Shown piece after piece: positions 10,141 through 21,640 of a DNA stretch of 64,000 nucleotides. The position numbers and the translations under genes are program-made. Source of the stretch: Mimachlamys varia (Eukaryota > Mollusca > Bivalvia > Pectinida > Pectinidae); NCBI GenBank assembly GCA_947623455.1, contig OX392532.1, positions 51,401,058-51,465,057 of the forward strand. The letters are read 5' to 3'. The first letter of the stretch is position 1. Every line of letters begins with the position of its first letter. Below the pieces are notes generated by a model. The model worked only from the letters and a program-made list of their open reading frames with translations. It ran no database searches and was not told the DNA's origin.

Positions 10141-11799
10141 TTAAAGTTCCATCACATGTACTGTACCATCAGCACAGCCGATCCAGACATGTCCACACCT
10201 GTCTACACACACAGCAGGTGGATGTCTCACTCCGTGTCTCTGGTTCAGGACACACTTTGCCTTTCCCTCATTCCCCGAGAGGACGTATATCTGGTGAGTG
10301 TTGTAGTCTGGTACAAACACTCTGTCATATCTATCACATGCTATATCAAATTGAAACGTCTTCTTTATCTTCTGACCATTGTCCAGTTCACCACTCCACT
10401 TATGTATGACCTTGTCAGTTCTGTTGATGACAATGACCTCTGTACAACTTAACAATTCCGGTCCAGTGGTGACAGCTATATTTCCTGTCGTCAAACATAC
10501 AACACTCCGCCCTTTACCTCCACACGTGATTTGTCTGATCCTCTCCCCGGACATGTTCAGTACCTGTATTGTTGTAGTGTGTGTAGTAACGAACACCTCG
10601 TCACTGTCACTGACACTGATACCCCAGGCGTTTAACGGACTGATGTCAGTAAATTTGGTCACTCTTCTTTCCTTAGTAATTTTGTGTATCAGTGGTAAAC
10701 CATCACTACACGTGATCAGTAGTTCTTCTATGTTGGTCATTGTCAAACACCACGGGGTAAAGCCAAGCTTGACAGTCTCTGTGATATTGCCTTCCTTGTT
10801 GACTTTGATCAATTCTGTAGATCCACTTACTGACATCCATACCTGAGTGTCGTCAACAGGACATATTGAATTTATTTGATACCGCTGAGGTACTCGGAAT
10901 GTAGAAATCTGACGAACCTGTTTACTGTCAACTTCTTTCCTTTCATATCCCATGTCTTTATTCTTCAATTTGCTGACCTGGAGTGTCCCAATCATTGTCC
11001 TCAAATGATCCTGGTTAAGTTTTCCAGGCACGAAGTGAGGTGGAATAGGTAACACAGTCTTTGTAGTAACATCATACAGTGGTATGGTGGTTCTCAGTCT
11101 CCCCGTCAGCTCAAACAAGGATGTACTAGACGTCTTATCTGTGTTCTGCTCTACATCTCTGATAAGTTGTTTGATATCTTTGATATTTTGTTCGTAAGAT
11201 TTGCAGTCTTGTTTATTTTTTTCTTCTTCTTCTTTCACCAAGGACGACAACTCTTCCGAGATGGAGTCGGCTATTGAATCAATCTCGGTTTTCAGTTTCA
11301 GTCTCTGAGTTTGTAAAGTTTGTTGGATATTATCTACAGTCTCTTTGAAGGTTTTGCTCTTTTCATGGCGTTTTGATAGTTTGTCATCAAACTGCTGTAA
11401 TTTGAATTTCAATGTTTGTAATTGATCTTGCATGTAACGTTTTTGTGTGCCGATTTCCTCTTCAATAGTTTTGAAAGCGTGGTGTTTATGTTTCTCGGTA
11501 AAACACGCCGCACACATGACGATGTTAAATTCACTACAGTACAGGTCACATGTCTTACCTCGATGTGTATTACATACTTCTGGTAGTATGGCTTCCCCGA
11601 GTAGTTTGTTCGCCTCCTTAATTGGTACGACGTCATCATTTCGCGTCTTTCTTGCGCGTTTATATGCATCCTTACATTTGCCACACAAAGCCTCCTGACA
11701 GTCATTACAGTACCAGTTCACGTCCTGTATACTTTCACACCATGCGCATGTGTCCGGCACGTGTACCTGGGCACGTCGGATGGATAACTTACTCGCCAT
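10141..11799 (-). CDS. TRIM-like B-box/coiled-coil/NHL-propeller protein, paralogue 1 (552 aa)
   Basis: A single-exon ORF with an ATG at 11797-11799. There is no RING. The first B-box spans residues 18-46 (C18, C21, C31, C34, C39, C42), but the expected H46 is Y. The second B-box spans 76-107 (C76, H79, C88, C96, C99, H104, H107), and the fourth ligand, C in the paralogues, is F91. The paralogues keep both ligands, so zinc binding here is probably impaired. A long coiled coil covers about 110-220, followed by a linker. About 300-552 is a six-bladed NHL-type propeller with strands VWMSV, LLITC, VFVTT, IAVTT, VFVPD and VWIGC. An extra leucine (L67) separates it from the others. Family members act as cytoplasmic or nuclear scaffolds that bind RNA or protein through the propeller; an immune role is only inferred. 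Its 5' flank is conserved but has lost the E-box (CACGTT). Confidence 0.93.
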   Translation of the reverse strand: MASKLSIRRAQVHVPDTCAWCESIQDVNWYCNDCQEALCGKCKDAYKRARKTRNDDVVPIKEANKLLGEAILPEVCNTHRGKTCDLYCSEFNIVMCAACFTEKHKHHAFKTIEEEIGTQKRYMQDQLQTLKFKLQQFDDKLSKRHEKSKTFKETVDNIQQTLQTQRLKLKTEIDSIADSISEELSSLVKEEEEKNKQDCKSYEQNIKDIKQLIRDVEQNTDKTSSTSLFELTGRLRTTIPLYDVTTKTVLPIPPHFVPGKLNQDHLRTMIGTLQVSKLKNKDMGYERKEVDSKQVRQISTFRVPQRYQINSICPVDDTQVWMSVSGSTELIKVNKEGNITETVKLGFTPWCLTMTNIEELLITCSDGLPLIHKITKERRVTKFTDISPLNAWGISVSDSDEVFVTTHTTTIQVLNMSGERIRQITCGGKGRSVVCLTTGNIAVTTGPELLSCTEVIVINRTDKVIHKWSGELDNGQKIKKTFQFDIACDRYDRVFVPDYNTHQIYVLSGNEGKAKCVLNQRHGVRHPPAVCVDRCGHVWIGCADGTVHVMEL

Positions 11800-12090
11800 T
11801 TCTTCTTACGTCTAAATCAATTCTGTAAAAGCAATCCATACATTAAAGGCATCCATTTTGTTCTGAATTGAACTTCCTTCTTCAGGTGATGTTTCTGTCG
11901 TTTGTATCACGTTTGTTTGGTGTGTGGAATAGACGTCTATTCCATGTTGATAATAGAAGTCTGCACCAGGTACATAACTCAAACTCAGTATACCGTGACG
12001 TTGATATCACTTTACCAAGGTGATGTGTATACACACAAATATAGTGAATGCAATAGATTCAGATAAATATTGTTACATTTGAATGAGATA
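11800..12090 (-). promoter_or_regulatory. Conserved 5' flank of paralogue 1
   Basis: Shared with the flanks at 21.4, 56.5 and 2.3 kb. The TGACGT element is at 11996-12001 (197 bp upstream of the ATG). The E-box position 11908-11913 reads CACGTT instead of CACGTG. A GTGTATACACAC palindrome lies at 12025-12036. Conservation among paralogues suggests a promoter/5' UTR block, but shared ancestry alone could also explain it. Confidence 0.55.
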
Positions 12091-13461
12091 GCTATGCATA
12101 ATCAAAGTAGTAAAAGTCCTGAAACCCTGAAACATCTAACAATGACATATATTTTACCACAGCTATGGAAGTGATTTTGTTGGATGGGCTACTAAGTTTC
12201 GATATCAGAAACTTTCAGAACTGTTAGGAGTCAATTGCAAGTTGTTCAGATTTACGAGTTGTATTTCTAGCTACAATTTAGTCGATATTATACAATTTAA
12301 CTGAAATTTCAATTTATATTTCAAACGAATATTGATCCATTTACAGGGAATCAGTCAAATGTGTTTTATGTATAAGCACTAGAATTGATGGTATTTGTGT
12401 GTTAGAGACAAATGGAACTTGAATTAATAAACCCTCCCTGCAGCACTTGGAACAAAACATAAATTTCACCCGAGCTCCGATTAGATATTCAAGACGGCGA
12501 GTACGGGAGCAATGCTAGATTTAAGGTTAAAGCGATTTAAATTCGTTTCGTTAATATAATGTTACGTTAGTAAGGTTATAAAAGTTTGTATTATACTGAT
12601 ATTGCATGTGAAGTATTCGCAATTAAAGTAAAAACCCGTTACTGAGTCAGCTACAAGAGAAATGTTGCCAAAAGGCCAACAGAAAGCACGTTACGAAAGC
12701 CATATCAGGACTTTCTTCAGTCTCTGACACCAGGCTTAGACAATTTAACAAACAGAGACAATTTGTAAATACAGATGTCCGATGGGGCCCAGAGAAACTG
12801 CTATATAGAAACGCGGAATGCTGTTTACTTGTCTTTAGGTTTTCCATTTACGACATCATATCCTTTATGCGATATCATATAAAATGAAATTAATTAATAA
12901 GTTTTATAATAACTGCTCACATTTGTTAATTTTTTCGGTGCTACCAATAAAAATCGAATATGACACCATGTACACCTCACAAATTGAATTGGTTGGTAAC
13001 TGATGTTAATTCCATTTTTTATCACATCTGCCAAATTCCTGCTAAAAACTTGCGATTTTAAATCGTTCGAAATGTTTCACCTAAGTTAAAGCCATTTTGT
13101 AGATAATCCAAAATCTTATACAAAAGCAAAATATTTCGCGATCTCGTCTTTTTTTTAATTAGTTGTTCCCCGACTGCGACATCAAACGGTAGCAGTGCAC
13201 ACGGGCCCTAACCCAGACATGTGTAACACACATGTGTTTTGTGCGTTCGTCTGTTTTTACCTGTGCGGGAGTCCGGAAATTAGACGGGAGTCTGGGAATT
13301 AGACCGGCCGTAACCGGAAACTATCACTGGTGTGGTGAAAACGTTTACTTTTGATCCCGGCAGCCGAGAGGTAAGACCTGTTTCTAGGCTGTGCTAATCA
13401 GATTTATTTTTTAAACATTAATGAGGTCATAACAACATTGGCTTCTGGACATATTCTATGA
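12091..13461. other. Spacer without recognisable genes
   Basis: Mostly AT-rich. A short direct repeat (CGGGAGTCYGGRAATTAGA, two copies) lies near 13265-13305. No protein domain is recognised; the 66-codon minus-strand ORF at 12647-12847 has no distinguishing feature. Confidence 0.5.
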
Positions 13462-13620
13462 ATCGCTTACTCTTCCGGAATACCTGGTCTTGTTATCCTG
13501 TTCTTTTACAAGGGTCTTCAAATAAATATTTCCTATTGTTCATATTTTACCCCTGGTTTAATTGATTTTGGGTTCGGATTATGTTTTTGTTAACGCTTCG
13601 GTTTTTTCTAAATTATTTTT
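13462..13620 (+). mobile_element. 3' fragment of the Penelope-like element, plus-strand copy
   Basis: GCTTACTCTTCCGGAATACC, then CTGGTCTTGTTATCCTGTTC, then TTACAAGGGTCTTC and CCCCTGGTTTAATTGATTTT match, in order, the reverse complement of the element's 3' region seen at 1130-1310 and 60.83-61.0 kb. It contains exactly one copy of the 31-nt segment that is amplified at 33-38 kb. Confidence 0.7.
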
Positions 13621-14814
13621 GCACACCAATCCAGGTTGAGGTCAATAAAACACCTGATCAAAAACACACTCTCCAGAAAAAGATACTCATGCGAATGTCT
13701 TCTCGAGCCTTACGAAGCTACGCTACTGTCAGTGTGGGAGCAGACACGTGTTTGTGAGAGAGTATATTAGTATCATTCCTACCGTGAACGTCGTTTAAGT
13801 TAAACGATTTTATACTATTACATATAACATAAAAGTACACGCGTATGTATTAATAACACGCGAATGTAATTGATTCGTGATTTCTGTACTTTGTGAACAG
13901 TTAAATTGCATTCTTATACCTATGTATTAATATTGTGTTCTGATCAAATCTGCAATACGTGTTAGATGTGGCAGTAGGATATCACGAGTAGTCTCCCTGA
14001 GACAGTTACACAAAATGAAGTGTTTAAATAGATATATATGTGGTAATTTTTGCAACTCGTATTGCAATTAATTCCTCATGTAGTATCCATTACATTAAGG
14101 TTAATCCTTTCATGTACAATCTTACGGTACAGTTACGACCCTTATTGAAAAAGCACAATCTTATTACAATATGCGTCGATATCAGACATAAATATAATGA
14201 AATGATGTATCCGTGGTTAATGTCTTGACACCTATTCATGCTAAGTCAGTGTATCTAAACGTTCAGACGGGAAAAAACTAAATGACATCGACTGAAAATA
14301 AAAACGATCAGTTTAATACAGTTCAATCTAGTTCAACCACAACCACAAAGTAGTTAATTAAGAGTTTTAAAAAAAAAAAAAACCTCTCTCCTCCCTTTTA
14401 CTCCCTCCTCGTCTTGACGATACATAATCTGTAGGGGTTGTTTATTTCTCCGACACAACGACACATAGCGTCAACAGCATGTACTTACTACCTGTACAAC
14501 ATATACGCTCTATTCTGCTCCTTTATGTGATCTGTTTGTCCTGCCCCAACGCTCTCATAATCATTGTACACGATCGGCCAATTTCACGGTTTGTGAAAAG
14601 TATAGAATTCGTACAAAACTTTGAATGTTTTATAACACTTATGGGTTCACAAAATTTCTCTTTTCCTGTAATACACCAGTCACTCTACAGGGAAGCTTTA
14701 TTCAAAATTTCGAATATGACTCGGTTAACTAAATAAACGCAACTGGTTTCCTCCTCTCTATCGCTTTGCTATTATATCTTACCCCTTTTATTCTTAATTT
14801 CAGCAGAACCTAGT
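13621..14814. other. Spacer; includes a diverged copy of the duplicon flank
   Basis: About 13680-13900 resembles 17600-17760 and 39380-39510 (TCGAGCCTTACGAAGCTACG, CAGACACGTGTT, TTACATATAACATAAA in order). It is thus a third, more diverged copy of the block that carries the tRNA-like repeats, though the tRNA-like part itself is absent. At 14479-14736 an 85-codon ORF begins with a hydrophobic stretch, but nothing supports it as a gene. Confidence 0.45.
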
Positions 14815-16420
14815 AAGTTCGGACACTTTGTTAATACAGGATAACCTCGTTAGTCCGGACCCTATTACAGGATAACCTCGTTAGTCCGGACACTATTACA
14901 GGAGAAAATCTTAGTATAGTTATTAAATCATTACAGGAGAACCTTGTTAGTCTTAACACTTTGTTATTAGAGGAGATCCTCGTTAGTCCGGACATTTCCT
15001 TTTTTATTTACAAGAGAACCTCAATAGTCCGGATACTTTGTTACTACAGGACAACCTCGTTAGTTCTGGACTCTTTGTTAATACATGTGAACCTCGTTAG
15101 TCCGGACACTTTGCTATTTCAGAAGAACCTTGCTAGTCCGGACACGTTGTTAGTACATGGAACCTCGTTAGTCCGCATACTTTGTTAGTACATGGAACCT
15201 CGTTAGTCCAGACACTTTGTTAATACAGGGAACCTCGTTAGTCCAGGTACTTTGTTAGTAATGGAACCTTGTTAGTCCAGACACTTTGTGAGTAATGGAA
15301 CCTCGTTAGACCATGACACTTTGGTATTACAAAAGAACCTCGTTAGTTCGGACACTTTGTTATTACAGAAGAACCTTGTTAGTCCGGACACTTTGTAAGT
15401 ACATGGAACCTCGTTAGTCCGGACACTTTGTAGTACATGGAACCTCGTTAGTCTGGATACTTTGTTATTACAGAAGAACCTTGTTAGTCCGGACACTTTG
15501 TTAGTACGTGGAACCTCGTTAGTCCAGACACGTTGGTAATAATGGAACCTCGTTAGTCTAGACACTTTGTTGGTAATGGAACCTCGTTAATCCAGACATT
15601 TTGGTAGTAATGGAACCTCGTTAGTCCAGACACTTTGGTGGTAATGGAACCTCGTTAGTCCAGTCACTTTGGTAGTAATGGAACCTCGTTAGTCCAGACA
15701 CGTTGGTAGTAATGGAACCTCGTTAGTCCAGTCACTTTGGTATTAATGGAACCTCGTTCATCCAGTCACTTTGGTGGTAATAGAACCTCGTTAGTCCAGA
15801 CACGTTGGTAGTAATGGAACCTCGTTAGTCCAGACACTTTGGTGGTAATGGAACCTCGTAAGTCCCGACACTTTGTTGGTAATGGAACCTCGTTGGTCCC
15901 GACACTTTGGTAGTAATGGAACCTCGTTAGTCCCGACACTTTGGTAGTAATGGAACCTCGTTAGTCCAGACACTTTGGTGGTAATGGAACCTCGTTAGTC
16001 CAGATACTTTGGTAGTAATGGAACCTCGTTAGTCCAGACACTTTGGTGGTAATGGAACCTCGTTAGTCTAGTCACTTTGGTAGTAATGGAACCTCGTTAG
16101 TCCAGACACGTTGGTAGTAATGGAACCTCGTTAGTCCAGTCACTTTGGTAGTAATGGAACCTCGTTAGTCCAGACACTTTGGTAGTAATGGAACCTCGTT
16201 AGTCCAGACACTTTGGTGGTAATGGAACCTCGTTAGTCCAGACACTTTGGTAGTAATGGAACCTCGTTAGTCCAGACACTTTGGTAGTAATGGAACCTCG
16301 TTAGTCCAGACACTTTGGTAGTAATGGAACCTCGTTAGTCCAGACACTTTGGTAGTAATGGAACCTCGTTAGTTTATACACTTTGGTAGTAATGGAACCT
16401 CGTTAGTCCCGACACTTTCT
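14815..16420. repeat. 34-bp minisatellite (about 47 copies)
   Basis: The unit is GGTAGTAATGGAACCTCGTT plus AGTCCAGACACTTT. The left third is more diverged, with units carrying TACAGGAGAACC-type starts and CGGACAC. The right two thirds are nearly uniform, a pattern expected when homogenisation or recent expansion is strongest at one side. Confidence 0.95.
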
Positions 16421-17772
16421 TTCAGTATGACGGATAATTGACATCCTTAGCCCCTGTGAGTATGGCGAATAGTATGCATCCCTCAGTAATTCAAACAAGA
16501 TCAACCTTTTCAGTGGACCGAGGATCTCTAACTCTTTAACAATGTCAAGTTAACTGACTTGTCTTTCTACAGATTGGTCAACGACTGGCAGTTGTATCGG
16601 CTTAGTATGACGAATGATAGAGTAAAGGGATTATACGTAAACCAATCTGATAGAGCAAGAATGTTTTCAGAAGATGTTTAAGATTGATCGATTGTTACAT
16701 GATAATTACAGAAAAAGGACACCAGCAGCTTAAGTCAAAACACGTTTTAATGATTTTACAAAATTAAACAATATCAAAGATCAATACAATTGAGTGGTTT
16801 ACAACACTAGGTGGCTATACAAACACAATTAATTACTGATAACAGCTGTCCTGGTGTGATCCTTCCTATCTGTTTGAGAATGTTAATAAATCCAGATATT
16901 GTATACATCTCTGATAAATCCAACAGTTCACACAGTACAAGGCAATTAATATTCCCACATCAATTTGTATTCAAGCTCTCGTTAACAAAGGTAAAGACTT
17001 GTCCATTTTCTATCGGTTATTTATACTAAATATCATAGTATGTTCTTTAAACGCCTCTCATCTGGAATTCTCTAAAGCACTCGATGAAAACCTTATTATG
17101 TTACAGAAAATAATCAAATTCCACTTGAAAACTGTTGTGAGAGTTGCCTACCTTAGAAATACTATTTCATATTATAACACAATTTATTTGTTGAATATTT
17201 CACAGTCAGTGTAATACACAAGACACATTACGAATGTAACACTGATTAAAATGCCCTAAGACTGATATTGGCAATCATTCCGACGATGGAGAATTAAAAA
17301 GGACTCATCTTTTAGAGGCATTGAAAGAAAAGGCTGGCTGTATCTCGATCTGAAACTATTAATTGATATTTCGAATATTTCGTAACACAAACATGTTCAT
17401 CGTATGGAATAACAGATGTTTGATATAGATTTAAAGTTGATTTTCACCTATATGTATTACAAGATTTTCTTAAACGGAAAACACGTTTCATTAGATTTAT
17501 ATTTTCAAATCAGTTTGCATATACAAAGCATGATATTTAATTTGAATGAAAACACTAATTAAAAAAAAAGAACTTCAGAAAAATAATATGCATGTAATTA
17601 ACATCTTCACGAGCCTAAGGTAGCTACCTGCAGTCAACAGGGTACCAGACACGTGTTCATGACACCTGGTGTTAGTATTATAACTGAACTTGAAAATTTA
17701 ATATTATTACATATAACATAAACTACAAGCAATACAAGTATTATATATACGTAACAGGAGAAAGAAAAAAAT

Positions 17773-17981
17773 TAGCGGCCAGACCGAAGTTCGAACCCAT
17801 GACCTTCCGAATTCTAGACGATCACTCTACCACTGAGCAACCTGGTCGCCGAGGATCGATCCACTCCAGTTCCGCTACATTAATTTTGTAACAGGAGAAA
17901 ATCTAGTGGCAAGACCGGGGTTCGAACCAGATACCTTCCGAACTCTAGACAAATACTCTACCACTGAGCTATATAGTCGCC
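17773..17981 (-). repeat. Dimeric tRNA-like repeat, copy 1
   Basis: Two tRNA-like units lie head to tail on the minus strand at 17773-17850 and 17904-17981, 131 bp apart. Each has an A-box-like string (GCTCAGTGGTAGAG; in the first unit preceded by GGTT) and a B-box (GGTTCGAAC). Each is preceded by TGTAGCGGAACTG and followed by TTCTCCTGTTAC. Cloverleaf pairing is imperfect in the anticodon and acceptor stems, so they are more likely tRNA-derived SINE or tRNA pseudogene units than working tRNAs. The anticodon was not assigned. Confidence 0.7.
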
Positions 17982-18639
17982 GATCTATAGATGCAGTTCC
18001 GCTACATATAAAAATACATTAAACATTTGGCGAATATCTGCGCCATGCACACTTAACTGTATAATTTATGAGTCGGACCTCTGTATCACGTGAACAGTTC
18101 AGTCTATATTTATATCGGTATATATAAGTGCAATGACATTGTGTTCGATCGAATTCTCCAATAAAGTGTCTGTTTTGTCCTTAAGCTATATGTAGTTGTC
18201 TCCCTTATATTTACCGATGGTGACACAATCGAACATACAGTTATACAGAAAATAATATATATTGTTTAACTATACATCAGTATAAAAATTTGCATATTTT
18301 ATGGTAATAAATCAATCATAGTAACATTTATAACATGAAGTGGTGAAAAAGGGGAAGTAACTCCCATATCTCACTAGCATCACCAGTGATCAAGCGGGCA
18401 AAATGCCGCGTAACCGTCTGGGTAAGAAATATTTATAGCAGATTTGAAAAAGCTGAAGTTAAGCACTTAATTCATCATTAACTTTACTGGATCACCTTTA
18501 AATGCTCAATAAAATTGAATGTAATTCATTAAAAGGTATCTTTGTATCATATTATGTATAACTACATCATCAATATGTCAATATGAAAACAAAATTGTAT
18601 TTATAACACCCCCCCCCCCTCATACAAACTCATAAACAC

Positions 18640-18735
18640 ACATACACACAAATAAATAAGAGAATACCGAAGCATTAACAAAATCATAATCCAAACTCCA
18701 AATCGATTAAATCAGGGGCAAAAACATAACCGAGA
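18640..18735 (-). mobile_element. Short 3' fragment of the Penelope-like element (left duplicon copy)
   Basis: AATAAATAAGAGAATACCGA and CATAATCCAAACTCC, followed by the CGATTAAATCAGGGGCAAAA string, match the 3' terminus of the copies at 1133 and 53730. The matching copy in duplicon A is at 40370-40450. It is preceded by a poly-C tract at about 18608-18619. Confidence 0.6.
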
Positions 18736-19700
18736 TTTTCGTAAAGGACCATAGTAACATAAAACACACAACATTCTTTGTTTCTATAATACCTATAACA
18801 CAAGCAAGGCCATTGTGAGTCAAATCAAATAAATAATGACGACTTAATTAGATTGCTAGTTGCAATGGTACAATTGAAGTTCAGTTTACAGCGAGAGTTA
18901 TGCCCCTTTCGACGAAATGTCCTGAAGATATACAGAATTCGTCTTCTCTAAGGAAGTGGAATATGCACAAACTATACACTTAAAACTCATCAGTCCTTAG
19001 AGCTGATCATATGCAGTTTAACTTCGGTATCTCGAGTCTGGCGGGGTACGTCAAACATTGGTATCTCGACGTTGGCGGGTTACGTCAAACATCGAGTTAT
19101 CAATTTTATTATTGTCCGCGGTTTGATTGTTAATTTTTTTTAAGCTTGGCCTGGGACCGACGAAATACTTCGCTCTCATATAAAAACTTGGAGAATATTC
19201 ACCTATTATATTTTGAATATGAAGAATACAAAGGAAAACTAAAAAATCATAAGAAGATGATCATATTGATACGAAATCAATATTATATCTGATTGAATTA
19301 TTTACACTTAACGGTACATAATCACATTTTATAAAAGTAACTGTACCGTGATATTATGTAATAAGCCTATGATGTAACATACATTATGATAACATTTAGC
19401 AGAAACTCAATCATGATTTCTTAAAAGATATGATAAATTTAACTAATACACTTAACAATTTAGCCTATGATGTAACGTATATTTAGATAAAACTGAGAAA
19501 GTACTGATTGATTAAACATTAAAAAAAATAAAAAAAAATAACATGTCTATACTTGAAATGTAAGCATTGTCATTATATGATAATAGTTAGATGTCATTTG
19601 TGAGGTTGACATGTTGGATAGATACATTATAAACATTTCTGTGGTCACCAAGATTTAATGATGTCAGTTATTGTTTACTTTGAGCTGTCCTCTCACTTGT

Positions 19701-21359
19701 TTATAGTTCCATCACATGTACTGTACCATCATCACAGCCGATCCAGACATGTCCACACCTGTCTACACACACAGCTGTCGGGAGTGTTACTCCGTGTTTC
19801 TGGTCCAGGAGACATTCGGCCATTCTCTCATTCCCCGAGAGAACGTATACCTGGTCAGTGTAGTTGTCTGGTACAAACACTCTGTCATATCTATCACGTG
19901 CTATATCACATTGTATCGTCTCCTTTATCTTCTGACCATTGTCCAGTTTACCACTCCATTTGTGTATGATCTGATCAGATTTGTTGATGACAATGACTTC
20001 TGTACACTTTAACAAACCATGGCCAGTGGTGACAGCTATATCTCCTGTTGTCAAACACACAACACTCAGCCCTTTATCTCCACACGTTATTTGTCTGATC
20101 CTCTCCCCGGATATGTTCAGTACCTGTATTGTTGTAGTGTTGGTAGTAACGAACACCTCGTCACTGTCACTGACACTGATACCCCAGGCATTTAACGGAC
20201 TGATGTCAGTAAATTTGGTCACTCTTCTTTCCTTGGTAATTTTGTGTATCAGTGGTAAACCATTAGAACACGTGATCAGTAGTTCTTCTGTGTTGGTCAT
20301 TGTCAGACACCACGGGGTAAAGTCAAGCTTGACAGTCTCTGTGACTTTGCCTTCCTTGTTGACTTTGATCAATTCTGTAGAATAAAGTACTGACATCCAT
20401 ACGTGTGTGTCGTCAACAGGACATATCGAATTGATTTGTATCTGCTGAGGTTCTTGGAATGTAGAAATCTGACGAACCTGTTTACTGTCAACTTCTTTTC
20501 TCTCATATCCCATGTCTTTATTCTTCAATTTGCTGACCTGGAGTGTCCCAATCATTGTCCTCAAATGATCTCGGTTAAGTTTTCCAAGAGTGAAGTGAGG
20601 AGGTGGAATAGGTAGCACGGTCTTTGTAGTAACATCATACAGCGGTACGGTGGTTCTCAGTCTCCCCGTCAGCTCAAACAAGGATGTACTAGACGTCTTG
20701 TCTGTGTTCTGCTCTACATCTCTGATAAGTTGTTTGATCTCTTTGATATTTTGTTCGTAAGATTTGCAGTCTTGTTTATTTTTTTCTTCTTCTTCCTTCA
20801 CCAAGGACGACAACTCTTCCGAGATGGAGTCGGCTATTGAATCAATCTCGGTTTTCAGTTTCAGTCTCTGGGTTTGTAAAGTTTGTTGGATATTATCTAC
20901 AGTCCCTTTGAAGGATTTGCTCCCTTCATGGCGTTTTGATAGTTTGTCATCAAATTGCTGTAATTTGAATTTCAATGTTTGTAATTGATCTTGCATGTAA
21001 CGTTTTTGTGTGCCGATTTCCTCTTCAATAGTTTTGAAAGCGTGGTGTTTATGATTCTCGGTAAGACATGTCACACACATGGTGATGTCACATTCACTAC
21101 AGTACAGGTCACATGTCTTACCTCGATGTGTCTTACATACCTCTGCGAGTACGGCTTCTCCGAGTTTGTTCGCTTCCTTTATTGGTACGACGTCATCATT
21201 TCGCGTCTTTCTGACGCGTTTATGCCCGTCCTTACATTTGTCACACAAAGCCTCCTGACAGTCATTACAGAACCAGTTAACGTCCTGTATACTTTCACAA
21301 AACGCGCATGTGTCCGGCACGTGTACCTGGGCACGTCGGATGGATAACTTACTCGCCAT
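19701..21359 (-). CDS. TRIM-like B-box/coiled-coil/NHL-propeller protein, paralogue 2 (552 aa)
   Basis: A single-exon ORF with an ATG at 21357-21359. Both B-boxes have complete ligand sets: B-box 1 at 18-46 with H46 present, B-box 2 at 75-106 with the CSEC form. The coiled coil (about 109-220) differs from paralogue 1 at only a few residues (for example HEGSKSFKG). The propeller (about 300-552) has six blades. Relative to the paralogues its loops read LYS in blade 1, SNGLP in blade 2, GHGLLKC in blade 4, NYTDQ in blade 5 and DDGT in blade 6. An extra proline in the linker (PIPPPHF) restores the 552 length. The 5' flank keeps the E-box and TGACGT element. No RING is present, so E3 ligase activity would have to come from a partner. 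A scaffold or recognition role is inferred from the family only. Confidence 0.95.
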   Translation of the reverse strand: MASKLSIRRAQVHVPDTCAFCESIQDVNWFCNDCQEALCDKCKDGHKRVRKTRNDDVVPIKEANKLGEAVLAEVCKTHRGKTCDLYCSECDITMCVTCLTENHKHHAFKTIEEEIGTQKRYMQDQLQTLKFKLQQFDDKLSKRHEGSKSFKGTVDNIQQTLQTQRLKLKTEIDSIADSISEELSSLVKEEEEKNKQDCKSYEQNIKEIKQLIRDVEQNTDKTSSTSLFELTGRLRTTVPLYDVTTKTVLPIPPPHFTLGKLNRDHLRTMIGTLQVSKLKNKDMGYERKEVDSKQVRQISTFQEPQQIQINSICPVDDTHVWMSVLYSTELIKVNKEGKVTETVKLDFTPWCLTMTNTEELLITCSNGLPLIHKITKERRVTKFTDISPLNAWGISVSDSDEVFVTTNTTTIQVLNISGERIRQITCGDKGLSVVCLTTGDIAVTTGHGLLKCTEVIVINKSDQIIHKWSGKLDNGQKIKETIQCDIARDRYDRVFVPDNYTDQVYVLSGNERMAECLLDQKHGVTLPTAVCVDRCGHVWIGCDDGTVHVMEL

Positions 21360-21640
21360 TCCGACTAACTTCTAAAATAATCATGTTAAACAAGCCATAT
21401 CTCACAGGCCGCCATTTGCATTTGCAATTAAACTTCCTTCTTCAAGTGATCGTTATGTCGTGTGGATCACGTGTGTCTGGTGTATTGATAAGACGTGATA
21501 ATAGAAGCCCCCACCAGGTACATAACTCAAGCACAGTGTACTGTGACGTTGATAGCACGATACCCACTGTGGTGTGTATATACACTTATATTGTAAAGTC
21601 AAATATTTGAATGTTTATGCTTTACGTAAGAATACAGCCT
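21360..21640 (-). promoter_or_regulatory. Conserved 5' flank of paralogue 2
   Basis: An E-box CACGTG at 21468-21473 (109 bp upstream of the ATG) lies beside GTATTGATAAGACG (a GATA-type site). A TGACGT element sits at 21544-21549 within GTGACGTTGATAGCA, and a GTGTATATACAC palindrome is just beyond. The same order and spacing occur at paralogue 4. This is a candidate shared promoter. Confidence 0.6.

Larger units (their letters stand above)
16440..19700. repeat. Segmental duplication A, left copy (3' flank of paralogue 2)
   Basis: Starts at the edge of the 34-bp array (CTTAGCCCCTGTGAGTATG) and runs to the stop codon of paralogue 2. It aligns throughout with 37990-41373 next to paralogue 3: the AGAAGATGTTTAAG segment, the ATCCAACAGTTCACACAGTA segment, the dimeric tRNA-like repeat, the RT-element 3' fragment, and the gene-proximal GAGGTTGACATGTTGGATAG. 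The right copy carries an extra insertion of about 520 bp with a foldback element. No gene lies in either copy. Confidence 0.85.

Noticed and set aside
10379..10846. Plus-strand ORFs antisense to the four paralogues (up to 159 codons)
   Set aside because: Shadows of the conserved minus-strand coding frame; they recur only because the genes are paralogous.
14479..14736. An 85-codon ORF with a signal-peptide-like start
   Set aside because: A hydrophobic N-terminus alone in AT-rich DNA is weak evidence; no cysteine pattern, domain or paralogue supports a secreted protein.
17773..17981. Functional tRNA genes
   Set aside because: A- and B-boxes are good but anticodon and acceptor stems do not pair well, and the units sit in a repeated dimer.
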